DNA of 49,761 bases from an uncultured Verrucomicrobiales bacterium (GTDB taxonomy: Bacteria; Verrucomicrobiota; Verrucomicrobiia; Verrucomicrobiales; DEV007). The stretch's first letter is position 1; each line of letters begins with the position of its first letter. The translations under genes were made by a program, and so were the position numbers. A model generated the notes under the pieces. It did not search any database and was not told where the DNA came from. It worked only from the letters and a program-made list of their open reading frames with translations. Positions 33,531-41,431 of this stretch are shown here, in pieces. The stretch covers positions 1 through 49,761 of the forward strand of contig CAJXQE010000006.1 of the NCBI GenBank assembly GCA_913058215.1, written 5' to 3'.

Positions 33531-34517
33531 TCAACCGGCGTAGTATCCACGCTGTTTATCGGAAACAGGAAGCCCGGCCTTTTCCATCACCAAAAGCATA
33601 TCCTCCCAGACCATTCGTTTAGCGATTCTTGCTTTATCCGGAGTCGCATTCTTCTCCTGTATCAACAAATATCTGGGGTGATAAGTCACCATGACTGGAA
33701 GTCCGTCGAGATCGTACCACTGATTCCGAATCTTTTGGAGTGCACCCGTCAAGCCGAGCAGACCTTCTGCTGCGGTTTTCCCCACAGCTACGACGACCTT
33801 CGGCTGAACCACCTGAAGCTCAGCTTTGACGTATTTAATTGAGGCAGCGATTTCAACTTCATCGGGTTGCCGATTCGAATTGCCCTGAAACCTTCCGTTA
33901 TCTTTCTTCGGCCGGTATTTTACGACATTGGAAATATACACTTTCTCCCGTGTCAGCCCCATCGCTTTGATCAATCCATTCAACTTTTGACCGGCTGGAC
34001 CTACGAATGGTTTTTTCTCCTTTTCCTCTTCAGCTCCGGGAGCCTCGCCAACAAATGCGACATCCGCCTCCGGATCCCCTGTAGCAAAAACGAGCGTATC
34101 GAAAAGCGTATCCATCCCTTTCAGTTTTTCATCCGCTTTCGCCATTTTAAAAAGGTCGATCAACTTCTCCCGGTTATTGGCACCTTCCGGAACCAAGGCA
34201 GGTCCGGAGGGCTGGGAAGAAGCATTTGCCGCCAGAAAGGGATTCATATCCGCAATCACCGATACTGAGACTGATTCATCTGCATTGGGATTTGATCCAG
34301 CAAGAACAGTCTCCTCATTAACAGAAGTAGCCGGGGCTGATGGTGTGGCGCTCTTTGACAACTCACTGGCCCATTCCTGAATCTGCATCGGCAGCTTGCT
34401 GAGAGACATCATTACATCAGACTCAAACTGGAGAGCATCGGTGCCCGATTCTTTCTCCCGAATGAGCAACTGCTCCAGTTCCCGAAGTCCCTGTGCGATG
34501 TGATTGTTTTGCGCCAT
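33531..34517 (-). CDS. Family-4-like uracil-DNA glycosylase lacking the Fe-S cysteines
   Basis: A 328-residue protein (ATG at 34517; the frame runs to 34664 but the extra residues are hydrophobic and unlike the family). The first 115 residues are low-complexity and helical; the rest is a uracil-DNA glycosylase domain of family 4 type: AFVGEAPGAEEEKEKKPFVGPAGQKLN (from 154, in short pieces), YISNVVKYRP (194-203), KVVVAVGKTAAEGLLG and TYHPRYLL (278-285). Family 4 enzymes bind a 4Fe-4S cluster through four cysteines. Here the expected positions are Y201 and S226 and the N-terminal pair is absent; the whole protein has no cysteine. It should remove uracil from DNA if active. Confidence 0.85.
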   Translation of the reverse strand: MAQNNHIAQGLRELEQLLIREKESGTDALQFESDVMMSLSKLPMQIQEWASELSKSATPSAPATSVNEETVLAGSNPNADESVSVSVIADMNPFLAANASSQPSGPALVPEGANNREKLIDLFKMAKADEKLKGMDTLFDTLVFATGDPEADVAFVGEAPGAEEEKEKKPFVGPAGQKLNGLIKAMGLTREKVYISNVVKYRPKKDNGRFQGNSNRQPDEVEIAASIKYVKAELQVVQPKVVVAVGKTAAEGLLGLTGALQKIRNQWYDLDGLPVMVTYHPRYLLIQEKNATPDKARIAKRMVWEDMLLVMEKAGLPVSDKQRGYYAG

Positions 34518-34672
34518 ATTATCTGTTCCAGCAGTCTCGATGGCGGCAAAAAACGCTCCTCTATAAAAGAGAAGTCGAATTATACTCGTCAATTTTGACA
34601 AATTGGGCTTTTGATTTCCATCAAGGTAATGCCAGAATAGCATTACATCGCCAACCAAAACCAATCAATAAT
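34518..34672. promoter_or_regulatory. Divergent promoter region with inverted repeat
   Basis: 155 nt between the uracil-DNA glycosylase gene (-) and the PspA-like gene (+). It includes a consensus TATAAT on the minus strand (plus coordinates 34579-34584), a consensus TTGACA on the + strand (34595-34600) without a good -10 at 17 nt, and a perfect 7-bp inverted repeat GTAATGC...GCATTAC (34626-34646) with a 7-nt loop, 26 nt upstream of the PspA-like ATG. Confidence 0.45.
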
Positions 34673-35410
34673 ATGTTCAAGCGTATCGGCAATCTCATTC
34701 GAGGATTTTTCGGACTTTTTGTTTCCGGACTGGAAAGACAAAATCCTGAGGCCCTTCTCGAAGTGGAAAAGGAAAATCTCCGTAAACAAATTTCAGAGTA
34801 TAACAAAGGTCTCGCGGCTCACGCCGGCCTTTGTGAACGTCTGATGTCTCAGGTAAAGCGGGAAAGTAAGGAGCTGAAAGAGCTTACCGCAAAGACCTCA
34901 GCTCATCTCAAGGCAGGAAACCGCAAGCTTGCGGGCGAATACGCTCTCCGGCTGCAGAAAGTAAAAGAAGAGCACTCTTCCAACGTCGAGCAGCTCGGAG
35001 ATGCAGAAAAGACCTACGAAGAACTCAAAGGAGCTCGCAACGTGGCTGTGAAAGCGGCCCGCGACAAAATCGAATCTCTCAAACGCGATATCAGTGAAAC
35101 GAAAATCGCCAAAGCTACCGCTGAGCTCAACGAAATGGCTGCCGGCATGATCAATGAGATCGGCGGCGCCGGAGATACCTTAAATCGCCTTGAAGAAATG
35201 GTTCGTGAAGAGAAAGAAACGGCCAAAGGTCGTGCTCGCGTGGCGAAAGACGGAATCGACACTACGGATCTCAAGGAAATGGAAGCTGAGAGAAGCGCTC
35301 TTGAAGAACTGGCTCTAGCTGACTTTGCCGCTGAATCCGGAATCGTTATGGAGTCGGACGCTCCCGTCGATGACGCTCCTGCAGCGACTGAAGACGAGAA
35401 AACCATGTAA
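34673..35410 (+). CDS. PspA/IM30-family protein
   Basis: A 245-residue predicted coiled-coil protein. The ATG at 34673 gives MFKRIGNLIRGFFGLFVSGLE, an amphipathic N-terminal helix typical of PspA/Vipp1, then an almost unbroken alpha-helical body rich in K/E/A (LEVEKENLRKQISEYNKGL onward) and an acidic tail (DAPVDDAPAATEDEKTM). Such proteins coat or repair the inner membrane and also control envelope stress responses. It faces a uracil-DNA glycosylase gene across a promoter region. The NfeD-like and flotillin genes, sometimes linked to PspA systems, lie about 11 kb downstream. Functional equivalence to E. coli PspA is inferred. Confidence 0.85.
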   Translation: MFKRIGNLIRGFFGLFVSGLERQNPEALLEVEKENLRKQISEYNKGLAAHAGLCERLMSQVKRESKELKELTAKTSAHLKAGNRKLAGEYALRLQKVKEEHSSNVEQLGDAEKTYEELKGARNVAVKAARDKIESLKRDISETKIAKATAELNEMAAGMINEIGGAGDTLNRLEEMVREEKETAKGRARVAKDGIDTTDLKEMEAERSALEELALADFAAESGIVMESDAPVDDAPAATEDEKTM

Positions 35411-35426
35411 CAACAAAGCTGAAGAC

Positions 35427-35453
35427 CCGTGCCCGGTTTTTAATCGGGCCGGC
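35427..35453. terminator. Possible terminator between convergent genes
   Basis: GCCCG (35431-35435) and CGGGC (35445-35449) form a stem around a T-rich loop, extended by outer CCG/GG bases, 16 nt after the PspA-like stop and just before the 3' end of the convergent gene. The T-rich stretch lies in the loop and not after the stem, so this is weak. Confidence 0.3.
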
Positions 35454-35458
35454 CTCTT

Positions 35459-35881
35459 TCAGTTCAAACTTGTATCGCGAACCCCACCGCTTGCTTTTGC
35501 GATGAGGTAAGTGAGATCCAATTCGCTGCGGCGGTATTTGCCGTGGACATGGACATGAATGATCTCAAGAGCGAGATCAACCAGGTGATTCGCCTGAGCG
35601 CTGGAACACTGAATCCTCGCAATTAGTTCATAGACCAACTCCTGCCGAACCGCGGCCGGATCATTGCCTACGAGATATTTTTTGATCAAGACTGCGGAAA
35701 GTTCACGGCAAAAACGAAGCAGACCTGCTCCTTCCTCTTCAGTGCTCTCAGCCATTTCTTCCAGCAGTTCAGCTTCCTGAGACAATTTCTCCTTTTCCTC
35801 GAATCTGATGTAGTGACTGCGATCTGCTGCCTCATCGGCATTGAAAGATAGGACGGTCGTGGATTGCTTTTTAATTCTCAT
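35459..35881 (-). CDS. Small soluble protein of unknown function
   Basis: A 140-residue acidic, mostly helical protein without signal peptide or transmembrane segments. It contains LLEEMAESTEEEGAGLL, FCRELSAVLIKKYLVG, and NHLVDLALEIIHVHVHGKYRR, none of which I recognise. It ends with the non-polar tail GGVRDTSLN. The start (ATG, MRIKKQSTTVLSF) fits a small monocistronic gene; the 5' side carries a strong inverted repeat and an A/T-rich region. It converges with the PspA-like gene (48-nt gap). Expression is likely but the role is unknown. Confidence 0.65.
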   Translation of the reverse strand: MRIKKQSTTVLSFNADEAADRSHYIRFEEKEKLSQEAELLEEMAESTEEEGAGLLRFCRELSAVLIKKYLVGNDPAAVRQELVYELIARIQCSSAQANHLVDLALEIIHVHVHGKYRRSELDLTYLIAKASGGVRDTSLN

Positions 35882-35896
35882 ACCTGCAGTTTACCC

Positions 35897-35926
35897 AGGG
35901 GGTGGGACATTTATGAACCACCCCCT
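35897..35926. repeat. 9-bp perfect inverted repeat, G/C-rich
   Basis: AGGGGGTGG (35897-35905) and CCACCCCCT (35918-35926) flank a 12-nt loop, 16 nt upstream of the 140 aa gene start on the minus strand. Just beyond lie the direct repeats TTAATTAT-TC-TTAATTAT (about 35937-35956). It is not followed by a T-run on either strand, so it looks more like a leader structure or operator than a terminator. Confidence 0.6.
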
Positions 35927-36025
35927 TAAATAATTGTTAATTATTCTTAATTATCCTGCAGAATTGCATTTTTATTTTGGGTCCCTGCCCAGCAACACGC
36001 CTCGTCTTGTACTCACTCAGCTGAT

Positions 36026-36745
36026 CTACGGGGCGATAAGAACAATTCCGAGAAAGCAAAGCAGGATCGTGATCGCTAGAAAAACGATATCGTTCCGGGT
36101 TCTGAGCGAATAGAATTCCTCCAATGTGTAGGGAAATCGCAGGGGCAGAAGGAACATCAGAAAAAACATTCCCTGGATGAAAATCCAGATCAGGGATTCC
36201 GGAAATTCAGTTTTATCCGGACTGGCTACGCGCACGATGCCCACTGCAAAGGTTTCTGCCAGAGCCAAAAGAAGAATGTATCCCAAATCAAGGATCCACT
36301 CCTTACCCGGGCTCACCTTAAAGCGCGCTCGTGTTCGAGTGTAGCACCAAACGATAAATCCCTCCCTCAATGCACCGAAAAGGATCAGCGGAAGGACCAT
36401 CCCCTTCGATACTGATCCCGAGGGAGAGAATGTTTCGAGAGCAGAGACAAAAAGAATCGAATAAAGGGCGAACCGTCCTCCCCACCAGATCGGCAATGTG
36501 AAAGGGTTGAACAGGAAGCTCCGAAAGCGGCCTTTGTCAGGACGACTCCGGCCCAGGACTGCGTCCATTTTCAAATAAACGATAAGCGGCTCAATCAGAA
36601 CCAAAATAACAATCAACAGCGCCCAGCCCGCTTCAAAAGTCTGACTACTGTCTCCAAAGTCGATAGTACGAAACAGAAAAACAGCGACTAAAATGGAAAG
36701 CAGATTGACCACCCCGCCCCGAACTGCCGTTTCCGAGATCCTCAT
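36026..36745 (-). CDS. Multi-pass membrane protein of unknown function
   Basis: A 239-residue integral membrane protein with about six hydrophobic segments: near residues 10-27, 42-60, 92-112, 118-136, 152-175, 188-204 and 215-237. The loops are basic, with RSRPDKGRF near residues 69-77. I do not recognise the family. It follows the WYL-regulator gene with no spacing (TAG immediately followed by ATG at 36745), so the two are almost certainly translated together. It may be a sensor or effector under WYL control. Confidence 0.75.
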   Translation of the reverse strand: MRISETAVRGGVVNLLSILVAVFLFRTIDFGDSSQTFEAGWALLIVILVLIEPLIVYLKMDAVLGRSRPDKGRFRSFLFNPFTLPIWWGGRFALYSILFVSALETFSPSGSVSKGMVLPLILFGALREGFIVWCYTRTRARFKVSPGKEWILDLGYILLLALAETFAVGIVRVASPDKTEFPESLIWIFIQGMFFLMFLLPLRFPYTLEEFYSLRTRNDIVFLAITILLCFLGIVLIAP

Positions 36746-37795
36746 CTAAAGCGAGCCATCTTCCGAATATTTCGCCGCCGATGCAGCGAGCTCCTCCGCG
36801 ATTTCTTTTCGCAGCATATCAGGTGCCAGCACCTCCGCCTGAGATCCAAAGCCCAGAATCCACCGCGAAATATCCTGAAGGGCTTTCAGTTGGAGGGTGA
36901 GTTCGATTTCACTCCCGGACTCATTCAGCATCGTAATTTCCTGACTCGGATGCCATCGGCGTTCCGCAACCACTCGTGCGGCGAAACCGGTGAATCGGAT
37001 TTTCACTTCATAAGCTCCCTCCGTGTTCTCATCCCCTGACCAAACCCCGAAACTTCCGGCGAAGTGATCTTCCAGTTTGAAGTCTCGTGAGCGGATAAAT
37101 TTTCGCTTCGTGACCTGGACACCTTTCATCCGTTGCACCGCAAAGGTCCTGCGTGCCTGTCGTTCCAGATCAAATCCGATCATGTACCATCCTCCATCAA
37201 TCTCCGCGAGGTGATAAGGCTGCAATCGCCGCTTCATTGATTCATCCGCATTCAGTTTCCGGTATTCAAAGGTAAGCTCCCTGCTTTCGAGGACTGATTG
37301 GGCAAGTCGGTTAAAAAGAAAAACATCCCGCTCGGTCAAGCCGGTAGACTTCACGGAAAATGCCTGATCAATATCACTCCAGGGAATTGTCACCTGCTCT
37401 TTCATACTCGCCTGAAGGCGCTGGAAACCACTTCGCAGCGTTGCTTCCATCGCTGAGCCACGCAGGGGATCGAGCGCATTCCGTGCGAGGATGATCGCCA
37501 CCAGATCTTCCGCCGTGGTTTTTAAAAGGGGAAACTGATTAACCGGGCGTGTGTAAAAATATCCGTGCTGCTGGTCGTTGTATTCCAGAGGAAGATCCAA
37601 CTCGTCCCGCATGAATGTGATATCGCGCTGAATCGTTTTCCGATTTACCTCCAGTTCTTTCGCGATGGAATTGCAGTTAGGGAAATTTCCGCGATTCACC
37701 ATTTCATGAATCCGGATGACCCTTTCCAGGGGACGACGTGCCCCTTCTGCTTTGCGACCGGATTTCGATTCTGGCATGCGACAATCTAGCCCCAT
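36746..37795 (-). CDS. WYL-domain transcriptional regulator with N-terminal HTH
   Basis: A 349-residue regulator (an in-frame ATG at 37777 is an alternative start). An N-terminal winged HTH (CNSIAKELEVNRKTIQRDITFMRDELDLPLEY, about 40-70) is followed by a WYL domain at about 160-230 (ESRELTFEYRKLNADESMKRRLQPYHLAEIDGGWYMIGFD) and a WCX-like C-terminus. WYL proteins sense small ligands, often nucleotides, and repress nearby genes. It abuts the membrane-protein gene downstream and the Xre gene upstream, and its first ATG directly follows an 18-bp palindrome. No defence genes are adjacent. Confidence 0.9.
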   Translation of the reverse strand: MGLDCRMPESKSGRKAEGARRPLERVIRIHEMVNRGNFPNCNSIAKELEVNRKTIQRDITFMRDELDLPLEYNDQQHGYFYTRPVNQFPLLKTTAEDLVAIILARNALDPLRGSAMEATLRSGFQRLQASMKEQVTIPWSDIDQAFSVKSTGLTERDVFLFNRLAQSVLESRELTFEYRKLNADESMKRRLQPYHLAEIDGGWYMIGFDLERQARRTFAVQRMKGVQVTKRKFIRSRDFKLEDHFAGSFGVWSGDENTEGAYEVKIRFTGFAARVVAERRWHPSQEITMLNESGSEIELTLQLKALQDISRWILGFGSQAEVLAPDMLRKEIAEELAASAAKYSEDGSL

Positions 37796-37812
37796 GGAAG
37801 ACTAGTCTTCCA
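37795..37812. promoter_or_regulatory. 18-bp perfect palindrome at the Xre-WYL junction
   Basis: TGGAAGACTAGTCTTCCA is a perfect palindrome without a spacer. It covers the last two codons and the stop of the Xre gene and ends at the first base of the WYL gene ATG. Its position suits an operator or a hairpin that affects WYL translation. Confidence 0.6.
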
Positions 37813-38023
37813 CTTCTGATTCATCCCGATATTCCAAAATATCGCCGGGCTGGCAGTCGAGATGTTCACAAATCGCCTCCAGAGTCGAAAACCGAACTGC
37901 CTTTGCCTTTCCCGTTTTTAAGATGGAAAGGTTCTGTGGCGTGATCCCCACCGCATCAGCGAGATCATTCAATCTCATCTTCCGCTTTGCGAGCATGACG
38001 TCTAAATTTACGATGATAGCCAT
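37802..38023 (-). CDS. Xre-family (Cro/C1-type) HTH regulator
   Basis: A 73-residue DNA-binding protein made of one Cro/C1-type helix-turn-helix: MAIIVNLDVMLAKRKMRLNDLADAVGITPQNLSILKTGKAKAVRFSTLEAICEHLDCQPGDILEY in overlapping parts, ending in the acidic tail ESEVED. Small Xre proteins of this kind often accompany DUF2975 membrane proteins, and the upstream gene (32 nt away) is one. Its stop codon lies in the palindrome before the WYL gene. It probably autoregulates the pair. Confidence 0.93.
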   Translation of the reverse strand: MAIIVNLDVMLAKRKMRLNDLADAVGITPQNLSILKTGKAKAVRFSTLEAICEHLDCQPGDILEYRDESEVED

Positions 38024-38055
38024 ATCTGATTTTCCTTTCAGTGTTCGGTTTCAGC

Positions 38056-38691
38056 TTACACCGTGAGATCCTGCTCCAGCTTGATCATGCGCGCATTTTC
38101 CAATACCCGGCTCAAAGCCAGGAAAACGAGCCCGGTGATTAATCCCGAACTGGGAGAATAGCTGAACGACCATCCGGCAACGTCGTAGACAAAGCTAAAA
38201 TAGAGCATCATCGAATTCGACATCGGGATAAAGAATTTGAGGACACACTCAACAAACATCGCGCCTATCCCGTGAATAGTGATGATCCATCCGATCACAT
38301 TGAGTGCTTTCAAAGGTTTGGTCCCGAAAACATCCCCATTCTTCCAGCACCTTGAGAGTCGAAAGATAAAAAACATCGTCCCGTAGAAAACAATCATGGC
38401 CACAATCATGTAAAAGAACGCCCATCCTCCGTGATCCAGAAAAAACTGCAGGTCATAGTGTGACAGCTTTAGCAGCATCTCTTTTCCCAACTCCGAATGC
38501 TCTTTGGAGTTAACAAAAAGATTGGCGACATAGTCAGGATCTGTTCCCCCTTTAATTTTGAAAAACGCCATGACGCCCAAAGTGATGGCGAAGGCCAAGG
38601 TGTTTAGGCAAATCCAGATCCAACTGAGTACCCAGAGTAATTTGCCGACTGAGGTGATTCTTTTCCGATGTTGTTCTGAATTCATGTCCAT
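38056..38691 (-). CDS. DUF2975 membrane protein
   Basis: A 211-residue membrane protein with four hydrophobic segments: about residues 20-40, 85-115 (FFYMIVAMIVFYGTMFFIF), 135-155 and 185-205. The arrangement and the following Xre gene match the DUF2975/Xre pairs common in bacteria. A strong AAGGAGG lies about 22 nt upstream of the ATG, too far for a normal Shine-Dalgarno, and no in-frame start lies closer. The upstream region has TTTACA and TGATAA spaced 17 nt (minus strand), a possible promoter. Function is unknown. Confidence 0.82.
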   Translation of the reverse strand: MDMNSEQHRKRITSVGKLLWVLSWIWICLNTLAFAITLGVMAFFKIKGGTDPDYVANLFVNSKEHSELGKEMLLKLSHYDLQFFLDHGGWAFFYMIVAMIVFYGTMFFIFRLSRCWKNGDVFGTKPLKALNVIGWIITIHGIGAMFVECVLKFFIPMSNSMMLYFSFVYDVAGWSFSYSPSSGLITGLVFLALSRVLENARMIKLEQDLTV

Positions 38692-38826
38692 GAAGACACA
38701 ATTCGACCCGAACCCTCCTTTTGCAATCTTTATTTATCGTTTATCAATACTTTTTTGCCCTTTTGTAAACGAGAAAGGAGAATCATACAGGGTCAGCTCG
38801 TCCACCCAAGCCCGTTAAATCGTGGC

Positions 38827-40326
38827 TTATTTTCGAAACTGGTCGTATTCCGGATTCACTTTTGCATCGCGGAAAATCGGGCGGGTAATCCACAGATCGA
38901 AGGTCGCTTTCAACTGAGCGGCCGACTCCGGATACTGCCCTTTGTCATCAGTTTCTTTGATCCAGTCATTCAGAACCTTTCGATGTTTTTTCAGCTCGTC
39001 GGCATAGTCACCATTGCCGGCAAGGTTGTGGATCTGGTAAGGATCTTTCTCCAAGTCATAAAGCTCTTCTTCCGGCCGAATACCGAACCAGTGTTCCTTC
39101 TGGTAATCCGTTAACTCACCCGAATCCCGAAGTCGTTTCAGATCTTTTACCGTCGGCGCATCGTCCCGATACTGAGCCTGGAGCAGAGCTCTGTCGGGAA
39201 AATAATTCCGGATGTAACGCAGCTTATCTGTCCGAACCGTCCTGATCCGATCGATCGTGTAATCACACCGATCACGCGCCGAAATCACAAACTCCCGAGC
39301 TTCGTGATCTGCTGCAAAGAGATCCACCCCGTCCAGATACTCCGGCCTTTCCACCCCTGCCAAGGCCAGCATCGTCGCCGGGATATCCAATCCCGAAACG
39401 AGATCGTTCCGCACCGTCCCCGCCTTCAGAGCAGGATGATTCCCTTTCAAAATAAACGGTACGTGAACTCCGCCTTCGTAGCAAAACTGCTTATGCCGGA
39501 GCGACTGATTGTTCCCATGATCGGAAAAGAAAAACACCAATGTATTGTCCATTTCCCCGTCCGCTTTCAGTTGCTTCAAGACCTCTTCCACCTGAGCATC
39601 TGCACCGCGAGCAGCATTGTAATGCATTGTCCACGCATTCCGATGAGCCGGAGTATCGGGAAAATAGGGAGGCAGAGGCACATCATTGTCCGCCAGCTTC
39701 TCCCCTTCGCGAACATGTTTATCTTTCGCTTTTCCGCCCCAGATCATAATTTGTCCGAACCAGGGCTGATCTTTGTCGGTCCGGGAATTCCAGGTGTCTT
39801 CGGTGATCGAGGTCGAGTGTTTGGCGAAGTTTCCCTGCCATCCATTCATTCCCGCTACGTAGTCGTCCTTTGTCCCCACCGAGTAGAGCTTGCGGCGGTC
39901 GTAATGGAAATTGTAGTCATCTTTTCCGCTGTTGAAGGTGAAATAGCCTGCGTCGCGCATCAGCTCGGGAATCGTTTTCATTCCCTTGGGCAAACGGACC
40001 CGGGTATCCTCAGGAACAACACCCTTCGGGGCACGGGAGGACCGGTGCTGATGAACTCCGCTTGTCGTCTGCATCACACCAGTAATCAGCGCCGAACGAC
40101 AGGCGGAGCATACCGGAGCGGGCATCATGGTTCTTTTGAAAATCACGCCTTCTGCCGCGAGTTGGTCAATCGTAGGCGTGTGCCCGGCGTTGACCGAATC
40201 GTTGTAACATCCCATGTAGGGCGAGAGGTCTTCCGAAAAAATCCAGAGAATATTGGGCTTATCTGCCGCCGTACTGACGACCTGCGGGAGCAATGCGAAA
40301 ATCGCGAGAAGAAGAAATCTATTCAT
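38827..40326 (-). CDS. Secreted sulfatase (type I, formylglycine)
   Basis: A 499-residue S1-family sulfatase with a signal peptide (MNRFLLLAIFALLPQVVSTAA). Metal-site motif NILWIFSEDLSPYMGCY opens the domain; the signature PVCSACRSALITG places the formylglycine residue at C73 (C-x-A-x-R variant). FFSDHGNNQSLRHKQFCYEGGVHVPF carries further metal and substrate ligands, and LYDLEKDPYQIHNLAG is the C-terminal subdomain. It likely desulfates polysaccharides. It is divergent from a phosphotransferase/phosphatase pair, with about 110 nt between starts, which may take up products. Confidence 0.94.
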   Translation of the reverse strand: MNRFLLLAIFALLPQVVSTAADKPNILWIFSEDLSPYMGCYNDSVNAGHTPTIDQLAAEGVIFKRTMMPAPVCSACRSALITGVMQTTSGVHQHRSSRAPKGVVPEDTRVRLPKGMKTIPELMRDAGYFTFNSGKDDYNFHYDRRKLYSVGTKDDYVAGMNGWQGNFAKHSTSITEDTWNSRTDKDQPWFGQIMIWGGKAKDKHVREGEKLADNDVPLPPYFPDTPAHRNAWTMHYNAARGADAQVEEVLKQLKADGEMDNTLVFFFSDHGNNQSLRHKQFCYEGGVHVPFILKGNHPALKAGTVRNDLVSGLDIPATMLALAGVERPEYLDGVDLFAADHEAREFVISARDRCDYTIDRIRTVRTDKLRYIRNYFPDRALLQAQYRDDAPTVKDLKRLRDSGELTDYQKEHWFGIRPEEELYDLEKDPYQIHNLAGNGDYADELKKHRKVLNDWIKETDDKGQYPESAAQLKATFDLWITRPIFRDAKVNPEYDQFRK

Positions 40327-40438
40327 AGCGTTGCAGATTAGACGGTATCCTTTGTGTCGAAAGCCTTAAGTGCTTCGAAAACCAACGGTCATTGAATTTC
40401 ATCGGGAATTCGGTAAGGCTGGCAATCGCCTGTCCCTG

Positions 40439-41431
40439 ATGAATTCCGAGTCCATTGCCCATTTCCAATCTTTCGTCCTCGCGACGACCGATGCCGACTC
40501 CATGAACGTGGCAGAGACGATTCAGGAGCTCTGGAGCGGTTATGGGAAAATACTCCGTATTGAGCTCATTGGATCCAAAAGAAAAACCGTAGTGGTAAAG
40601 CACGTTGTATTGCCACAATCCGGAAACCACCCGCGAGGATGGAATTCTGACCGCTCTCACCTTCGCAAAGTGAAATCCTACGAGGTGGAAACAGAATGGT
40701 ATCGCCATTGGAGTTCCCAATGCGGTGATGACTGCCGCATTCCTGAGTTTCTCGCCTTCGAGCGACAGGGAGACGAAGTGCTCTTCATTCTCGAAGACCT
40801 CGACAGTTCAGGATTTCCGCAACGACTGAGCAGCCTTGATTGGACACAGATCAAAATCTGCCTGGAGTGGCTCGCAAATTTTCACGCTACGTTCCTGGGA
40901 AAAGAGCCCGACGGACTTTGGGAAACCGGCAGCTACTGGCATCTCGAAACCCGGCCGGACGAACTGGAGGCGCTCGATGACCTTGAATTGAAAGAGGCAG
41001 CTGAGAAAATCGACAGATCGCTCAAACACGCTGAATATCAGACCCTCATCCATGGCGATGCCAAGCTCGCAAATTTCTGTTTTTCAAATGACGGCCAAAA
41101 GGTGGCGGCGCTTGATTTCCAGTATGTCGGAGGTGGATGCGGAATGAAAGACGTCGCTTATTTCATCGGGAGTTGCCTCGATGAAGGCTCCTGCGAAACA
41201 ATGGAGGAGAAGCTACTCGATTGCTATTTCACTGCGCTGACCGTCGCTCTCACAAAGCATCGTCCTGAAATTGACTCCGGATCAGTAGTTGCTGAATGGA
41301 GATCGCTGTTTCCAGTAGCGTGGACGGATTTTCACCGCTTTCTCAAGGGGTGGTGCCCCGGCCATTGGAAAATCAACAGCTACAGCGAACGCCTGGCGCG
41401 CGAAGTTCTCGCTAGAGTCGAACAAGTATGA
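40439..41431 (+). CDS. Aminoglycoside phosphotransferase-like kinase
   Basis: A 330-residue APH/ecdysteroid-kinase-like phosphotransferase. The ATG at 40439 ([12 protein letters not shown]) is preferred; a GTG at 40370 would add 23 residues and overlap less-conserved sequence. N-lobe [11 protein letters not shown] is the ATP-lysine region, and [13 protein letters not shown] gives the catalytic HGD and N, with [20 protein letters not shown] the metal-binding D. The substrate is a small hydroxylated molecule. It overlaps the downstream phosphatase by 4 nt and diverges from a sulfatase, so a role in processing sugar or sulfated substrate products is possible. It is not a reason to call an antibiotic-resistance gene. 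Confidence 0.85.
   Translation: MNSESIAHFQSFVLATTDADSMNVAETIQELWSGYGKILRIELIGSKRKTVVVKHVVLPQSGNHPRGWNSDRSHLRKVKSYEVETEWYRHWSSQCGDDCRIPEFLAFERQGDEVLFILEDLDSSGFPQRLSSLDWTQIKICLEWLANFHATFLGKEPDGLWETGSYWHLETRPDELEALDDLELKEAAEKIDRSLKHAEYQTLIHGDAKLANFCFSNDGQKVAALDFQYVGGGCGMKDVAYFIGSCLDEGSCETMEEKLLDCYFTALTVALTKHRPEIDSGSVVAEWRSLFPVAWTDFHRFLKGWCPGHWKINSYSERLAREVLARVEQV

Noticed and set aside
39304..40341. 345-codon + strand ORF opposite the sulfatase at 38827-40326
   Set aside because: It is antisense to an intact sulfatase with all metal-site motifs; no protein-like features.
40439..41431. Aminoglycoside resistance gene
   Set aside because: The HGD phosphotransferase fold is shared by many small-molecule kinases; there is no evidence for aminoglycoside specificity.
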